Part shown: positions 42,765 to 55,679 of the stretch, piece by piece | Layout of the letters: the number at the start of each line of letters is the position of its first letter | How positions within the stretch are numbered: position 1 is the first letter of the stretch | Program-made: the position numbers and the translations under genes | Notes under the pieces: model-generated | The model's input: the letters and a program-made list of their open reading frames with translations, nothing else | Databases searched by the model: none | What the model was told of the DNA's origin: nothing | Source: Xestospongia bergquistia | Taxonomy: Eukaryota; Porifera; Demospongiae; Haplosclerida; Petrosiidae | Assembly (NCBI GenBank): GCA_963965975.1 | Contig: OZ014422.1 | Span: 3,123,155-3,187,154, forward strand | Reading direction: 5' to 3' | DNA: 64,000 nt

Positions 42765-43970
42765 TCAATGTGAAGAAAGTATCAACATAGAACAATTGTT
42801 ATCATAATCATCAATCATTGTAAGGAAAGAAAAGTGATGATCCTGGCATTTTGTGACAATTGTGATACATGATTTGAGAACAACTGACTGAACTGGCTTG
42901 GTTATTTTAAATGAAACTTGCTTTTCCAAGGAGTAGATGAGCAGATTGCCATTACCCATTTACTGAAGACCAATAGGAGTCTCTCTGAGTGCACTCCAAC
43001 TAGTACTGGTACAGCTACACCTGGAATACTGGCTAAATTAGCTAGCTATAGGTAAACAATTGTATCAAACAACAAGTCAGTTCAACATCACCATAGCCAG
43101 AATTCTCTGCTCTAGGAGAAATTAGTGGAGGTACACACACAGTCTATTATTGGAGTGACAATTATATTGACTTTCCTTAAAGATCTTTTCCAAGATGATC
43201 AATGATCTAGTACATTGTTTCTGAGCATTGACATACTGAAAAAACTTCAGCCAAAAGTTAAGACCAATAAAATCTCATCATTCCATTTTTAATATTTCTT
43301 ATCCACATCAACAGATAAAATACTACCTATTTTTGATGCTACAGTTAAATAAAGCAAAAAACACTTTAATTTCCTCTAATTCTGGCATACCTATTTCATG
43401 AACTTCAGCTCCAAGTGTCACCATTTCTTTTACAGCTTTCTTACATTAAGCAACAACGTCCTTATCAGCATGTTCTAAGTACTTACTTCCAAATTGATTC
43501 TTGATTCATCAGGACCAATAATGTTCTTGTAAGAGCTAGGTCAATATTGATGCACCTAAAGGATCTGGAACCAACAATGAATGCATTAGGGACACGTCCA
43601 CAATTATCAAGAAGATTAGCCATTAGTTTTAGACTAGTAAGGCCACACAAAATCAGCTGGTATACATATAGATCCTCCTCCATCTACAACCATAGCAGTA
43701 GGACAAAGACCAGCTGCTACACTACAAGCTGATCCATTCCTCCAGGACAATGAAGGGTATAAGGCTAGAGGTGTCAGGTACTCTTTGTGTGCCTTTGATC
43801 CTAGAGCTCCAGTTCCAAATTCTTGCATATTAGTAATGCCAGTTGAGTATTTATAGCACCAGTGAGCGTCTTGAAACTTCTTAACAAGAAGAGATTCAGG
43901 CATTATCTTGCAACAACTTAGCGTAAGTGTTGCTCTGTCTATGAAAGGATAAGGTTCAACTTTGAACACA
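42765..43970 (-). pseudogene. FAAH-like amidase pseudogene, minus copy
   Basis: Broken frames on the minus strand follow an amidase-signature enzyme in order. 'LVKKFQDAHW', 'NMQEFGTGALGSKAHKEYLTP' and '[26 protein letters not shown]' come first, holding remnants of the Ser-cisSer-Lys region. Then 'TLGAEVHEIGMPELEE' lies at about 43390, 'ERLPIGLQ' at about 42975, and the C-terminal 'YSLEKQVSFKI' at about 42910. Stops and frame changes separate the pieces. It is closest in wording to the plus copy at 44339-46117, head to head with it. Confidence 0.75.
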
Positions 43971-44004
43971 ACTTTAAAACAAAGGGAAGTCCATCTATAA
44001 CAGA

Positions 44005-44260
44005 TGCTATACTGTAATTCAAGCTGTTCTTCATGCTGTTTAAATTTCCAACTAAACTAACGCACCACTATGAGCTGTAATGGAAACAGGCAATGCTAGT
44101 GTGTTAGCAATGGATGATGCTCCCATTGAACAATGGAAAAAGCCAACCATTGCAAATATGATAGCCTTGTCTGTTTCTATTGCAGCTCGTAGTGGTGAAT
44201 TAGCTTAGCTGGAAAGTTGAACAGCATCGAGAACAGTTTGAAATAATACATCACAGCACA
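44005..44260. pseudogene. Back-to-back duplicated amidase fragments
   Basis: Bases 44010-44125 repeat, in plus orientation, the segment at 44816-44930 (encoding 'VIQAVLDAVQLSNQ..PPLRAVIETDKASVLAMADA'). Bases about 44130-44255 repeat the same segment in minus orientation. This is an imperfect inverted duplication between the two larger amidase copies. Confidence 0.7.
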
Positions 44261-44338
44261 GATGTTATTAGTGTTATTTTTCCGTTTACTTCCGTGTTAT
44301 AATATATAGTGTTAAGTTAAAACTTGACACAAGAGGCA

Positions 44339-46117
44339 ATGATGCAGTTATGGATTTCTGTAGCAGTAGTTGTCATCTCTTTGATGTTCTTCCTTCTAAA
44401 AAAGAGAGATGTCTGTAAAGGAAGAAATGCAAGAAAAGTCAGACCTCCAATTGAAGATATTCTTAATCAAAATCCCAAAGATATCAAATATGATTTAAAG
44501 GACTTGAAATCACCAAAACTAACTGGATATCCATTTCATTTACTAGTCAGATTTGCATATACACATCTAGGTAGTACCAGTTTGATACCTAGCATTTTAC
44601 ATAAGAGCAACCTCAATCTAATGGGAGGTGAATACATACCTGAGACACTAACTTTATATCCTAGTGTACAACAAAGGATAATGGAAGATTACTCAATAAC
44701 AAAGTTTTACAGACTCTTGCTGATCAATATGTGTCTAATACCAGTGGTACCTTCCTTCATTACACCTCTCTTGACTACTATCAAGCTTATAACTCTTGTA
44801 AATGTACATCAAGTGATGTAATTCAAGCTGTTCTTGATGCTGTTCAACTTTCTAACCAAACTAATCCACCACTACGAGCTGTAATAGAAACAGACAAGGC
44901 TAGTGTATTAGCAATGGCTGATGCTTCCACAGAACGATAGAAAAATGGCTGACTATTATCTATTCTAGATGGAGTTCCCATTGCTTTTAAAGCTGAATTC
45001 AAGGTTAGACCTTATTCTTTTAAAGGCAAAGCAACATTTACAGCAAGTTGTTGTAAGGGATTACTTGAGTCTCCTCTTGTTAAAAGGTTTCAAGATGCTG
45101 GTGCTATAATTATTGGTATTACTAATAATATGCAAGAATTTGGAACTGGAGTAATAGGATCAAACCCACATAAGGAGTATCTGACACCTTGTAATCCTTA
45201 TAATACCCTTCATTATCCTATCGGGATTAGCTTGTAGTGTAGCAGCTGGACTTTGTCCTATTGCAATGGGTATAGATGGAGGAGGATCTATACGTATACC
45301 AGCTGGATTATGTGGAGTGTCTGGTCTAAAACCAACGGCTGATCTTTTCAATAAACCTGGATATGTTCCTATAGCATATTCAGTGACCTAGCTCTTACAA
45401 TGAATATTATTGGTTCTGATGAATCGAGAATAGGCTTTGGTAAGGAAGATTTAACAAGATAGGGATTTATACCGAGTGCTTTGAACATGCTGATAATGAG
45501 ATTGTTGCTCAATGTAAGAAAGCTGTACAAGAAATGATCACACTTGGAGCCGAAGTTCATGAAATAGTCATACCAGAATTAGAGGAAATGAAAGTGTCTC
45601 ATGGTGTAACTGCAGCTTCTGAATTTGGTAGTTCTTTAGCAGTTGATGTGGATAAGAAATTTGAACAGTTCAATGATGAGACTTTGTTTCTTTTAGCTTT
45701 TAGCTATAGTTTTTCAGCTGTTGAGTATATCAATGCTCAGAAGCAACATACTAGATCATTAATTATCTTGGAAAAGATCTTTAAGGAAGTCAATGTAATT
45801 GTCACTCCAATAACAGCCTGTGTAGCTCCAATAATTCCTCTTGGAGCAGAGAACACTGGTTATGGTGATGCTGAACTGAGTGGTCATTTGATGTGATTTA
45901 TTTAGTTTTTTTTTTTACTTAGCAAATTTAGCTGGTATTACAGGGATAACTGTACCAGTTGGGGTGAACTCAGAGGGACTACCTATTGGTTTACAGCTAA
46001 TGGGTAATGGTAATTGTGATGGTCATCTACTTCAGGTTGCTTATTCCTTGGAAAAGCAAGTATCATCAAAAATGATGAAGCCACAAGTCTACTTTGACAT
46101 TCTTGGAAAGTTTTAAT
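44339..46117 (+). pseudogene. FAAH-like amidase pseudogene, plus copy
   Basis: It starts at ATG 44339 with a membrane anchor ('WISVAVVVISLMFFLLKKRD') and reads amidase-like sequence. 'ILDGVPIAFKAEF' (about 44965) holds the catalytic-Lys region. 'QDAGAIIIGITNNMQEFGTG' comes next, then a frame break in the Gly/Ser-rich core around 45215, then '[20 protein letters not shown]' equivalents and 'ITLGAEVHEIVIPELEEMK' (45534-45896). The end is 'GITGITVPVGVNSEGLPIG' to a stop at 46115-46117. At least four stops or frameshifts (about 44760, 44940, 45220, 45390) rule out an intact product. Living members hydrolyse fatty-acid amides; the wording is closest to plant-type FAAH. Confidence 0.8.
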
Positions 46118-46800
46118 GCAAAGCATTATTGTCTTGTCTATGTTAAAATTAAACACCTTGTGAAATTCTTTGATTTTTTAGTTTTACAATTAATCACATA
46201 GCTACAAGTCATTTTTTTCAATTATCTTTGTTTCAACACAAGTTAGAAATCACTATTAAATATACCAATGTAATAGGAGTTCTTCAAATATGATCTTATT
46301 AATAGACACTTCAGGTATGTACATTTCATGTGAAATCACATGATCTATACATTAGGTTCTGACTCTATTAGATTGATGGATATAACTCCATTGTACGTTG
46401 GCTTATGATCACATGACATTTTAAATATACAACTATTAATACTATAACTGTCAAAGAATTTAATGCTACAGTATTGAGTATGGACTTCTTTGATCAACTC
46501 TGCTAAATGTACTGGCTAGATAAAACACTAATGGATGTATAATACAGCATTGGACAAATGCATGACGGACACTATCCTTTGTAGGTGTGGTCAGAAAGAG
46601 TGGTCATACTAGTGTCTGATGAACTGAAAAAAGTGAAGTATTTATTGTTCCAAATTAAATAGTCATTTGTTAAACACTCACAACATTATCATATAATAAT
46701 TATAGTGCTCAAGATAGAGAGGAATTGTTATTTAAAATATTCCAGCATCTTGTACTTGGTGGATCAGTAAGCTTAAATCAAGAACATCAAATAAGTTTAT
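46118..46800. other. Intergenic, no gene seen
   Basis: AT-rich with no supported feature; it lies between the amidase pseudogene and a retrotransposon fragment. Confidence 0.5.
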
Positions 46801-46819
46801 ATATTTTTATTCAATGAGT

Positions 46820-47560
46820 CCAAAGCTATTCCTCCAATGGCATCTGCTAGGATGCCAGAAAATGCAAACCACGTGAAGTCTCGGATTGATAGAAACCATT
46901 GTTAAGCAAAGTCAGACATTACATGCAGCATGGTTGGCCAGGTGACAATGATCATAATTCAATGGATGATCTCATTCCCTTTAAGAGAAGGAAGACTGAA
47001 TTGTCTGCACAAGATGGTTTTCTTTTGTGGGTATCACATGTTGTTATTCCTCCACAGATATTATTTTAAATGATGTATATGAGACTCATCCTGGTCCTTT
47101 CAGAATGAAAAGTTTGGCAATAAGCTATTTTTGGTGGCCACACATGGATTCTGATATTGAAGAAAGGTGAAAACATGTGAGACCTGTCAGATAATAGAAG
47201 ACTTCACAACCTTCACTCTTACATCATTGGCCGTGCCCAACAGAAGCATGGTCTCATATTCATTTGGATTTTGCTAGTCATTATTTAGGAAAGTTGTACC
47301 CAATTATCGTGGATGCTCATTCCAAGTGGATGGAAGTCTTGACACCTACAATATTAGAATCAACTATTACAACAAACATTTTCCACTTTTGGTGTCCCTA
47401 AAACTTTAGTGACTGATTATGGGTCTGAGTAAGGAGTTTGATAGATTTTGAAAGAAAATGTGATACAGCATAAGAGAGGTGCTCCTTATCAACCAGCCAT
47501 GAAGGGTTTGGCTGAAAGAGCTGTGCAGACATTTAAAGCATCATCTATATAATTGTTCAT
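46820..47560 (+). mobile_element. Ty3/gypsy-type LTR retrotransposon fragment (RNase H end and integrase), decayed
   Basis: In broken plus frames: 'IPPMASARMP' (end of RT/RNase H), 'PFKRRKTELSAQDGFLLW', then 'MKSLAISYFWWPHMDSDIE', which is the zinc-finger/integrase linker. An integrase core piece 'WSHIHLDFA' with 'YPIIVDAHSKWMEV' follows, and then 'GLAERAVQTFK'. Stops and frameshifts occur throughout and no LTRs were recognised. Confidence 0.7.
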
Positions 47561-47678
47561 ATACATGGAGGAGGTATCAATATTACTTTGTGTTAGCATA
47601 GCAGTACATACTATGATAACATACCTAGACACTCCTTCTTTTTGTTTAAAAGGAGGAGGGGCTAGGCATTAAGTAGGC

Positions 47679-48434
47679 ATGTTCACATTGTCTACCAAGT
47701 CAACATGTTTGTGTTCCATTTCCAATCTATTTATATATCAGGTTGTATTTAAATACTGTGGAGTAATTAGGACACTAACAGTAAGTAATGGAAGGAGTGA
47801 TGAACATAGTAAGTCAGCAGAGTTAGAAGGAAAAGAGATTAAAGTAGTAACTAGTTCACTTCGTGTGGATGCTGTAGCAGCTCGTGGTCTGAATATATCA
47901 AGAAAGTCAGTACTACCGTCAAACATTGTCACACCCACCTCTTTTTTTCTAGAACTCTGTGGGAGATAGCTCTTGAAGGTCGTTTGATGTTAAATGGTGT
48001 TCATGTTAACAAGAAAAGTACAGAGGTATAGCTGGTCAAATAAGATGAGATGAATGGATGAATGGCATGGATTAGTGTCACATGACCAAACAAGTAGCTG
48101 GGAAAAATAGTATAGACATTAATATGAATAACCAGTTCTATAGACATGAATATGAATGGTGGACATAACATAGATGGATCATATAATGTAAATCATATGG
48201 TCCATTTTCTAGGTATCAGAAGGTGATATTGTTGAAGTAGATACACTCTTAAAAACAAATAACAGAACTCGTCAATCAAGAAACGAAAACTGGTTAAACC
48301 AACACATATCTGATGATTCTGTCATAAAGAGGGGTAGGGTAGTTATCAAGGAGATTGGTAGTTGTACTCATAAGGGAGGCTATCATTTAACACTATTACG
48401 ATATAAACAGTATGCAATAATTACAAGAACATAA
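47679..48434 (+). CDS. MTRES1: MTRES1 (C6orf203)-like mitochondrial S4-domain protein
   Basis: Three exons (47679-47905, 47953-48025, 48213-48434) join in phase to 173 residues. The S4 RNA-binding motif spans exons 1-2: 'SLRVDAVAARGLNISRK', then 'TLWEIALEGRLMLNGVHVNKKSTEVSEGDIVEV'. This matches the order seen in MTRES1 ('R-x-D-x-V...GL..R', 'GRLRLNG', 'VKEGD'). The C-terminal part ends 'HLTLLRYKQYAII', like the family's 'V.L.R.K'. The first 45 residues are poor in acidic residues and hydroxyl-rich (MFTLSTKSTCLCSISNL), which would suit a mitochondrial leader. An upstream exon cannot be excluded because an acceptor-like site lies at about 47740. MTRES1 binds mitochondrial RNA and helps rescue ribosomes and transcription. 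Confidence 0.75.
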
Positions 48435-50028
48435 TAATACATTATATTACTCTTATATATTGGTAATAAATGTGTAGTTTATATAATGTCATGTCTATTG
48501 TTTCATAAAACTCATTTTTACTGAGTTAAATTCTTTTTTTCATCTTAGTTGCTAAACTATGTAATAATAGAGCCTTTGGACACAAAAAAGAGAAAAAAAA
48601 TAGACAATTACAAATATAATCAAATCAAATGACTTAAGAGATGATGTACATGTGATATATGGAGTGACTTTAGAGATCGTTATATTTGACAAAATGGTAT
48701 CTATTATAGATAAAATGCACTTTTTAGTTCTTCCATTCTTGAATGCATAATTATAATTGACAGTTTTAGAATTAAAAATGTATGTATGTTAAAATGATTA
48801 ACACAAGTTATGTAGATAAACATGTGTGTGACAGATAAAAAGCCTGGTGTGAAGATGTCTGTTGCAATTTGCATACCTTAGTCTATAGACAATCTTTAGT
48901 ACATGAAAAGGGAAGTTTGACTAGTCACACTCAATTAGAGGAATGATTGTCAACATTGACACCTACACAGTAAATATACATTATATAAGAGAAGTTTGAC
49001 TAGCTACAGTCAACTAGAGGAACAACTGTTAACATTGACAGCTATACAATAAATATACATTATATCATACTTTGATATATAGTACGTGTGGTCTACATGG
49101 GTCAAATTCAGTAAATGACAGTAGCTTTCCTAACATCCTGTAAATTGTAATGAGAGACAATAGGTATATATGCTACAAGTGATTTAAGGGGTAGTGCCCA
49201 TGAGATTACCACTCCTTTTTGTATTAATTGCATGGAATAAGAAGTGGTAGCTGTCACCTATATCATATAAATTTATTTAAGCAGGGAATAAGGAACTCCC
49301 TCTATGAACTAAAGCAGCTAGTACTACTTTCAGTGGTCACAAATTGTCACAAATTTATGCTTACATTTAGCTAAAGTTCTCAGACCACTTACCACAACTC
49401 CATGTTGAGCTTTACTAGCCCAAGATGATTTAGAAGTTAAGAACATATTAGAGACTAAGTAACATCATCACAGTACATACAAGAAGATTGTCTATATTTT
49501 ATCATATAAGATTTGAGTTGATTGTATATATGATCTTTTTAGTCTCTTATTTTAGTGGTAAATAAAAACAAGTGGATCTTTATTGCTGGTCCCAATAACC
49601 TAGAGTGAGATTTGTGAGTCAATATGTGAGTCACATATATAATTAACTATGAAAAGTACAACAGCTGCCTCAACAAAAAAGATCAATATTATAATCTTAA
49701 AACTCTGAGGGTATGTGTGATGGTACAATTTTAGGGGTGGGGCCATGGGTTTTGCCCTATATAAAACCTTTAGGCCTATTAGGTACATACCATAAATACA
49801 CAATAATTAGTTTTGAAAGGTGATGACAAACCTTAATATCACATTGTTTGGATACAACATACAGTTAAATATATCTGACCTTTAGCTCAGAAACTGTATG
49901 GAAGAGACTTTGTCTGTTAGTTCTCAAAAGTAAGGTTGTTGTTTTTATTATTCATCACAAAAATAACTTAAATACATACTACTTAAGAACAAACCTTCTA
50001 AATTATGTTTGTTACATTACACTCCAAG
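48435..50028. other. Intergenic with tandem and dispersed repeats
   Basis: No gene is supported. It contains a two-unit 79-base tandem repeat (48912-49065) and an exon-like segment (about 49381-49450) shared with 57368-57450. The last part is probably the 3' UTR of the minus-strand gene ending at 50029. Confidence 0.6.
48912..49065. repeat. Tandem repeat, two units of 79 bases
   Basis: Both units start GAAGTTTGACTAG and share TAAATATACATTATAT at the end. Internal identity is about 85 percent by eye. A related start is seen near 57089. Confidence 0.8.
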
Positions 50029-53000
50029 TTAAGAAAGTTTGGGTACTAATTTCAAGCATTCCGTTAATTCTGTTTGTTCATTAAGAAATGACTGGATGAC
50101 AGATATATCAATAGGGTGGTGTCTCTCAACCATTCGATTTAAAAAAGGAAGTTTAACAACTGAGGTATACTCATCAACTTGACATCCATCCAATACAGTT
50201 AAACCTGGTACAGCAATAACAAACACAATGGAGTACACGCAATTTTCATTTTCAAATACAATGTAGTATTCGATCCTTTCATTTTGACCCCACTGTGATA
50301 TTTTTTGCATTAACACTGTTAGTTTATTAGGAAAATAGATTTTAATCATGTCGAAATTTAGGCTTACAACATAGTCACAAGGTAGGTGGTTGATAACCGC
50401 AGATTTTTTCAAGGCAACAGTATTCTCAGTGGGATACAATACACAGGGCTCTATTATAACTGATGAGTCTTCAGACTCTTTAACTGACAATATTTCCTTC
50501 ATGTTTTCTGTGGTGTCGAAGTTCTCACATGCCTGTGCAAAAGCATTAAATATTTGCCAAACACCTGTTGGAATGCTTTGCCATCGTTTGTGCTCATCAG
50601 GAATCACAATCTTACCTCCTGAACAGTTGATGAATGCATTTTCTGAAAAATGAAGCTCTTGTGGCAAGGGGGCAAAGTGAATAAGTAAATTCATGTGGTC
50701 AAAGTGAGCGAGAAAGAAAGAGCGCTGAAGGTTATGTGCATATACACCATCCTCCAAACAAATAGGACTTAAGAAAAGACCTGGAGCTTTGAGTATATAG
50801 TTAAAATAGCCAACTTTACCTTTCTTATGTCCCACAGATGAAGCTATTCTTGGATTCACAAAGAACAAAGTGACTAGTTGTGCTTCCTCTGAAGGAACAG
50901 AGTGTGTACTTTTTTTATATGCATCTCTAGCTGCCTGGCACTGATCTGACTTCTTCACTTGAAAAGGCAGTGCGAGTAAATGCTTCCTACAGGAGGTAAA
51001 AATGTTGTAAGATCTTGCATCAATGCCAAATATGCTAAATTGGTCAGAAATTGCTAGAGTTCGAAAGAGTAACCCAATTGCAAAATCATAAAGCCAATTG
51101 CCATAAGGTATGGTAAGCCTTGTAGTGACCACATTCCTTTCAAAGCACACTTTCCGATGAATTTCTTTAATAAATTGGTTTTCTCCATTTTGACAAAGGC
51201 GTTCTTCACAATCCGAGCATAGCAACCAGAAAGTTGAATCTCCAGGAGATTTCTTGATAGTCTTTCCCAACAAAGGTACAAAAACCTTCTGTTCATCTTC
51301 CTTTATAACAAGATCCTTTGCTATTTCTTTCAGAATTGATTTTGGTATTATGTGACTGCGTCTCAAGTCACTTCGTTTCAGACACAGAAGACATCTTTTG
51401 CAATCTTTAAGACTATTAGTCTCACGAACATAGTCAATCATTGCTCTGTCTAATAACTCATTTCCTTCAGCATCTAGAAAGCCATTGTCGTGGGCACTTC
51501 CAAGTAAGAGGATACATTCTTTCGTTTTTTGGTAAAATTGTGATTTAAATGGTTCAACTATTTTAGCAGAAGTAGTACTTCGAATTTTGAGATAGATTCG
51601 CTGTTCGCCTTGGTACTCATAGTACAAGGACTTTCCTTTAAGAAGCTTGGCTTCATTAATGCTTCTTGGATCCAGTCTTGGCTCTTTTGACTCTAGCAAC
51701 TGTGTAGTAAATTCAATACAATGACTAAAGTTCTTATACTTGTAACAATTCCGGAAATAAGATACAAGTTCTGGCAAGTCTGTTGGGAAAAGGAAAGACA
51801 CACACACATGTAAATAGGTATTAATGAATATAGAGGAAAGTCTCTATAAGGCTACAAATACACATGTAGCATGAAGCCATCAAGTTCTATATTATAGATG
51901 ATTTACATACACGGTATTGAAACCAAGCATATTCAAAGTTACATGACATTAACAATGATTATAAGTATTCTATCATGCAATTTTAACATTCAACAAAAGT
52001 GTAGTTAAAAATGCAACAGAAAATATAATCTGTGCAGTTTACCTGCCATAATATTATGATCACTTCTGTTGAGCTGTTTTAACATGAACAGTAGACATTT
52101 GTGAAGTGGTTGTAGCACAACGTCTGGACTAAATTCAGTAACAGCAAGCAATAGTGAATAGGTGTTAAAAAAAGGTTCTTTTGTTTTTTGATTAGCTAGA
52201 GAGTTCCAACAAAGAAGAAGAATCTCTTCTTGAATTGAACAATTTGGGACACGAAGAAGCTTGATTAGAATTTCTGAAAGTCCAGCAGCCATTAAGAATA
52301 GAAAATTATCACCAACATAGAGAATGTTACGCAAGCTATGAAGAAACTCTGTACATGAATATCCAGCAGAGGTTGTATAATCAGAGGAAACCAATGATGC
52401 TTCAAGATTTGAAATTACAAACTTGATCTCATCTTGGTTCAATTCAAGACATTTCTTTAAACTGTCATGCAATGATGAGGATAGGAAGCCCATACATAGC
52501 TTGCTCTGAAACTTGACAAACAAATACGTGGAAGAGGTAAATTTTACTAGGTAGTCATCCAAATGTCTTGTTCGGAAAAATCGAAGTGAACATTCTGGCT
52601 TCTGAACACAGTTGTAAAAGATAGTCAGGACAAATGTAGTTTGCGTTGTGAGCCACTACACATAAATAAAAAGAAATATAAATATTTTTATATTATTCCT
52701 ACAAATCAATTTATAATTTTAATACAAGCTGTTCTACCAATATTAATGCACAGCTTTGAGTCTACCAAATGATAAGATAATGATCAGTGGAGTAGGTGGA
52801 ATTGAAAGATGGCCTGTTGGCATTCAAATTATTGTTAATTGATTGTTCCTCCTGTCCCTAATTAAGTCTGTATGGAAATGATTTTCACCAGTAAACTATA
52901 GCTGGAATTCTAGCCTATTGTTATGTTGTCACTATGAACTTTAATCAAGCTATAAGAAGTTATAAACCAATCTTCAGTTTTGCTACCCTTGTCCTTACCT

Positions 53001-55314
53001 TTATTATATTTAGCTATGGACTACATATGCATTCTATAACCATAATTTTAAATTCATGACAATGACCAAGTCGCTGAATATAGCAATATGCCTGGGGCTA
53101 ATTGTTTACCATAACAGCTCAGTCTTTTAGGCACATATATTTCACACAACTAACACTTGCCCCTCCCCCCACACACACTCTCATGCATATTCTTACTCCA
53201 CTGACTAGTTTCCCACTTATGTCAAATTAAATTAGTTGATATACTACTTACTTGATTTAGGACTGGTAGTACTGATCCAAGTCTCTTTAATTCCATTTCA
53301 AAAAAATGTATGAGACCATTTTCAATAAGCAACTGACAAAAGAGAGAGCTACAACTGGTCCATTGCACAACACAGTTTAAAATATCAAAGAAGGTATTTA
53401 TCCATAGCATATGGAGTTCTGATATTATGCTTTCATTGATTGGGAGAACAACTATAATAAAACAATGATAAGATTAAACTCTCAGTATCATTATTTCCAT
53501 AATATTAATAAGAGTGACGTAGGATTAGTAATCACAAAGGTTAATTATACCTGTACTTCCCCACAGCATTAACACGATCCCATGACCTATTTCAGGTAGT
53601 TTTGTGATTTCATCAGCAGCTAATGTGAGGACAGATTCATTTTCTTGTTCAAGAACATCCAATATTAGTTTGACCAATGTTGAAGTATACATTAACTGCA
53701 TAGAGGCTTTAGACTGAAGGTTTTGTTCACATGCCAATCTAAAGTTTTCAAAACAGTTCAGGATACATGGAAGTAATTTTTGGACCATCTCTACTGCTCC
53801 AAAGCCTGGAGTATGTGTTTGAATCACTTCTGATGATATTGAATCTATTATAAAATATGTATGATAGTAGTTAATGTTAGTTAGCTAATGCAAAAAACAG
53901 GAAATGCAACTGATAACAATTGTATTATGTATTTCTTATAGTAAAAAATATTAAAAATGAAAAAAAGAGGGAACTGCATTATTCTATGGCTACCACATGT
54001 ATAATAAGTATAGTCATTTTCATTTTACCTAGTGAGTGAGAATTGGTCTTTGAAGGCCTAGGAATGAAACCATCCTTTGAAGATTCCACTTCATTTTCTT
54101 CTAGAAGCAGCTTAGTAATCAAATCTGCTGCAAGTGCTTGCTCAGCACAATCACCTTCCTCAATAACCTTCCCAAGAATCTCTAAAAATCCTGCATTCAA
54201 GAAAAGTATTTTGTTTAAAGAGTGGTTCATGAGCACTTTCAACTGTCCAAGTGCTTCACATCTACTAAAAGTAGAGGCAACTCCCGAGAAGTCGATTGCA
54301 TTTTCCAAGAAGACCAATTCATCTTGTTTCAAGTTGACAATTGTGTCAGTTGATTCTCCAATTAATGACAGTATTTGAATAAGTACAGATTTAATTAAAA
54401 TGCTAGTTACGGGCTGAAAGGAGGTACATTCAAAAATCTTCTCTAAGCAGATCCTTGTCTTTGCTATTGTATCAGGTTCTTGTTTAGGTCCAACATGACT
54501 TAGTGCTTTAATAGCCAAATGTATTGCTTGAGGAGAGACCTAAGGAGAGTGAGTAAAGTCTTGAGCATTTTTATCATACATACTTTCTTTACTTCATATT
54601 TAGGCAATGCCATTAACAATGAAATAATTGAGTCCATGGTCCAGTCATTGACAGCGTCTAATTTACACTCAAAAATTGCATTTGTTAAAGTTAGTAACAT
54701 CTCTGTGATCTCTGGGAAATTTCTTTGGTGTCCACCTTCTAAAAAATAAAGGCAAATATAATTTGTAATGTACATTTATCAATATTTAGTGATCAAGTTG
54801 AACTATGATCGACTCATCAACCTGAATGTACTAAATTGACCTTCCAGTATATGGCTTAATATTATACTGAGAAGCCATAGCTGGCAAATCTTGCATATCT
54901 ATGTATTCCTAGTAAATTTTAGAAATATTAGGGTCTAGATTAAGTAATCTACAGATTCAACCACTGGTAAAAACTGAGTCACAGCCCATGGATTAAAAGT
55001 ATATCTAGTAGACAACATTACTTTATGCTCTGATACATAATTATTATTAAAAACTTTAACATTGTACCTTGTAGTATAAACTTGAATACATCACTAAGAA
55101 ACAAGCTGTTACTATTGGTAGTTGAGAGACTGATATACAAAAGGGTATCAGAGTTCTTTTCAACAAAAAGTTGAAGTGTCAGGACAGAGTACTTCAGTCT
55201 AGCAATATATGTTTTGTCGGCCACATCACAACATCTCAAAGCTGTTAATAGTTTGCTTGTTCGTTCAAGAAAGGAGTCGCAGACTGGTCCAACACATTCC
55301 GAGGGAAAGGCCAT
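50029..55314 (-). CDS. Helical-repeat protein with HNH-like Cys/His module, function unknown
   Basis: Seven exons (55314-55068, 54738-54584, 54539-54029, 53844-53551, 53451-53252, 52655-52043, 51779-50029) join in phase to 1256 residues. Residues 1-670 are Leu-rich amphipathic helices like HEAT/ARM repeats ('ALAADLITKLLLEENEVE', 'TLAADEITKLPEIGHGI'). Residues about 675-790 resemble TPR helices ('LVSYFRNCYKYKNFSHCIEF'). At about residues 803-864 there is 'CLLCLKRSDLRRSHIIPKSIL' and, about 45 residues on, 'LLCSDCEERL'. The pattern CxxC, SHIIPK, CxxCE resembles HNH-type zinc nuclease modules of bacterial proteins, though no catalytic activity can be assumed. The last 390 residues follow with 'WLYDFAIGLLFRTLA' and no known domain. 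There is no signal peptide or membrane span. I do not recognise the gene. Confidence 0.85.
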
Positions 55315-55355
55315 AGCTTGACCTAACTAGGTCCACGCCCTATCTGTAAATGATG

Positions 55356-55380
55356 GACCTCCCATTTAAGGAGGGAGGTC
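55356..55380. promoter_or_regulatory. Short palindrome upstream of the helical-repeat gene
   Basis: GACCTCCC and GGGAGGTC are separated by 8-9 bases, about 45 bases upstream of the ATG at 55314. It could be an operator-like site or chance. Confidence 0.3.
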
Positions 55381-55679
55381 TGCAAATTCATACATTTGTT
55401 AACATATTAAAAGAATTTCCTCATACATTCACGTCTACGTTATGCAAATGTTGATGACTTTACTTACTCCTAGACCCATGGCCAGCTTGGAGGGGTGAAT
55501 TTAAGGAATACTTTTTTTAACAATAATTATTTACTAAAAATATTTACATCCATGCAATTAAATTAGTTATCATTACTATAAAGAACAGCATTCTGTAAAG
55601 GTTAGCAGTATATGTAAATGAGTTGTCAGTAGTACCACTGGTGGAGTTATTTGAAAGATGGTTAAACAAGAGGAGATAG

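Noticed and set aside
54043-54378. 111-codon plus frame
   Set aside because: Shadow of exon 3 of the helical-repeat gene; the minus frame joins in phase with six other exons.
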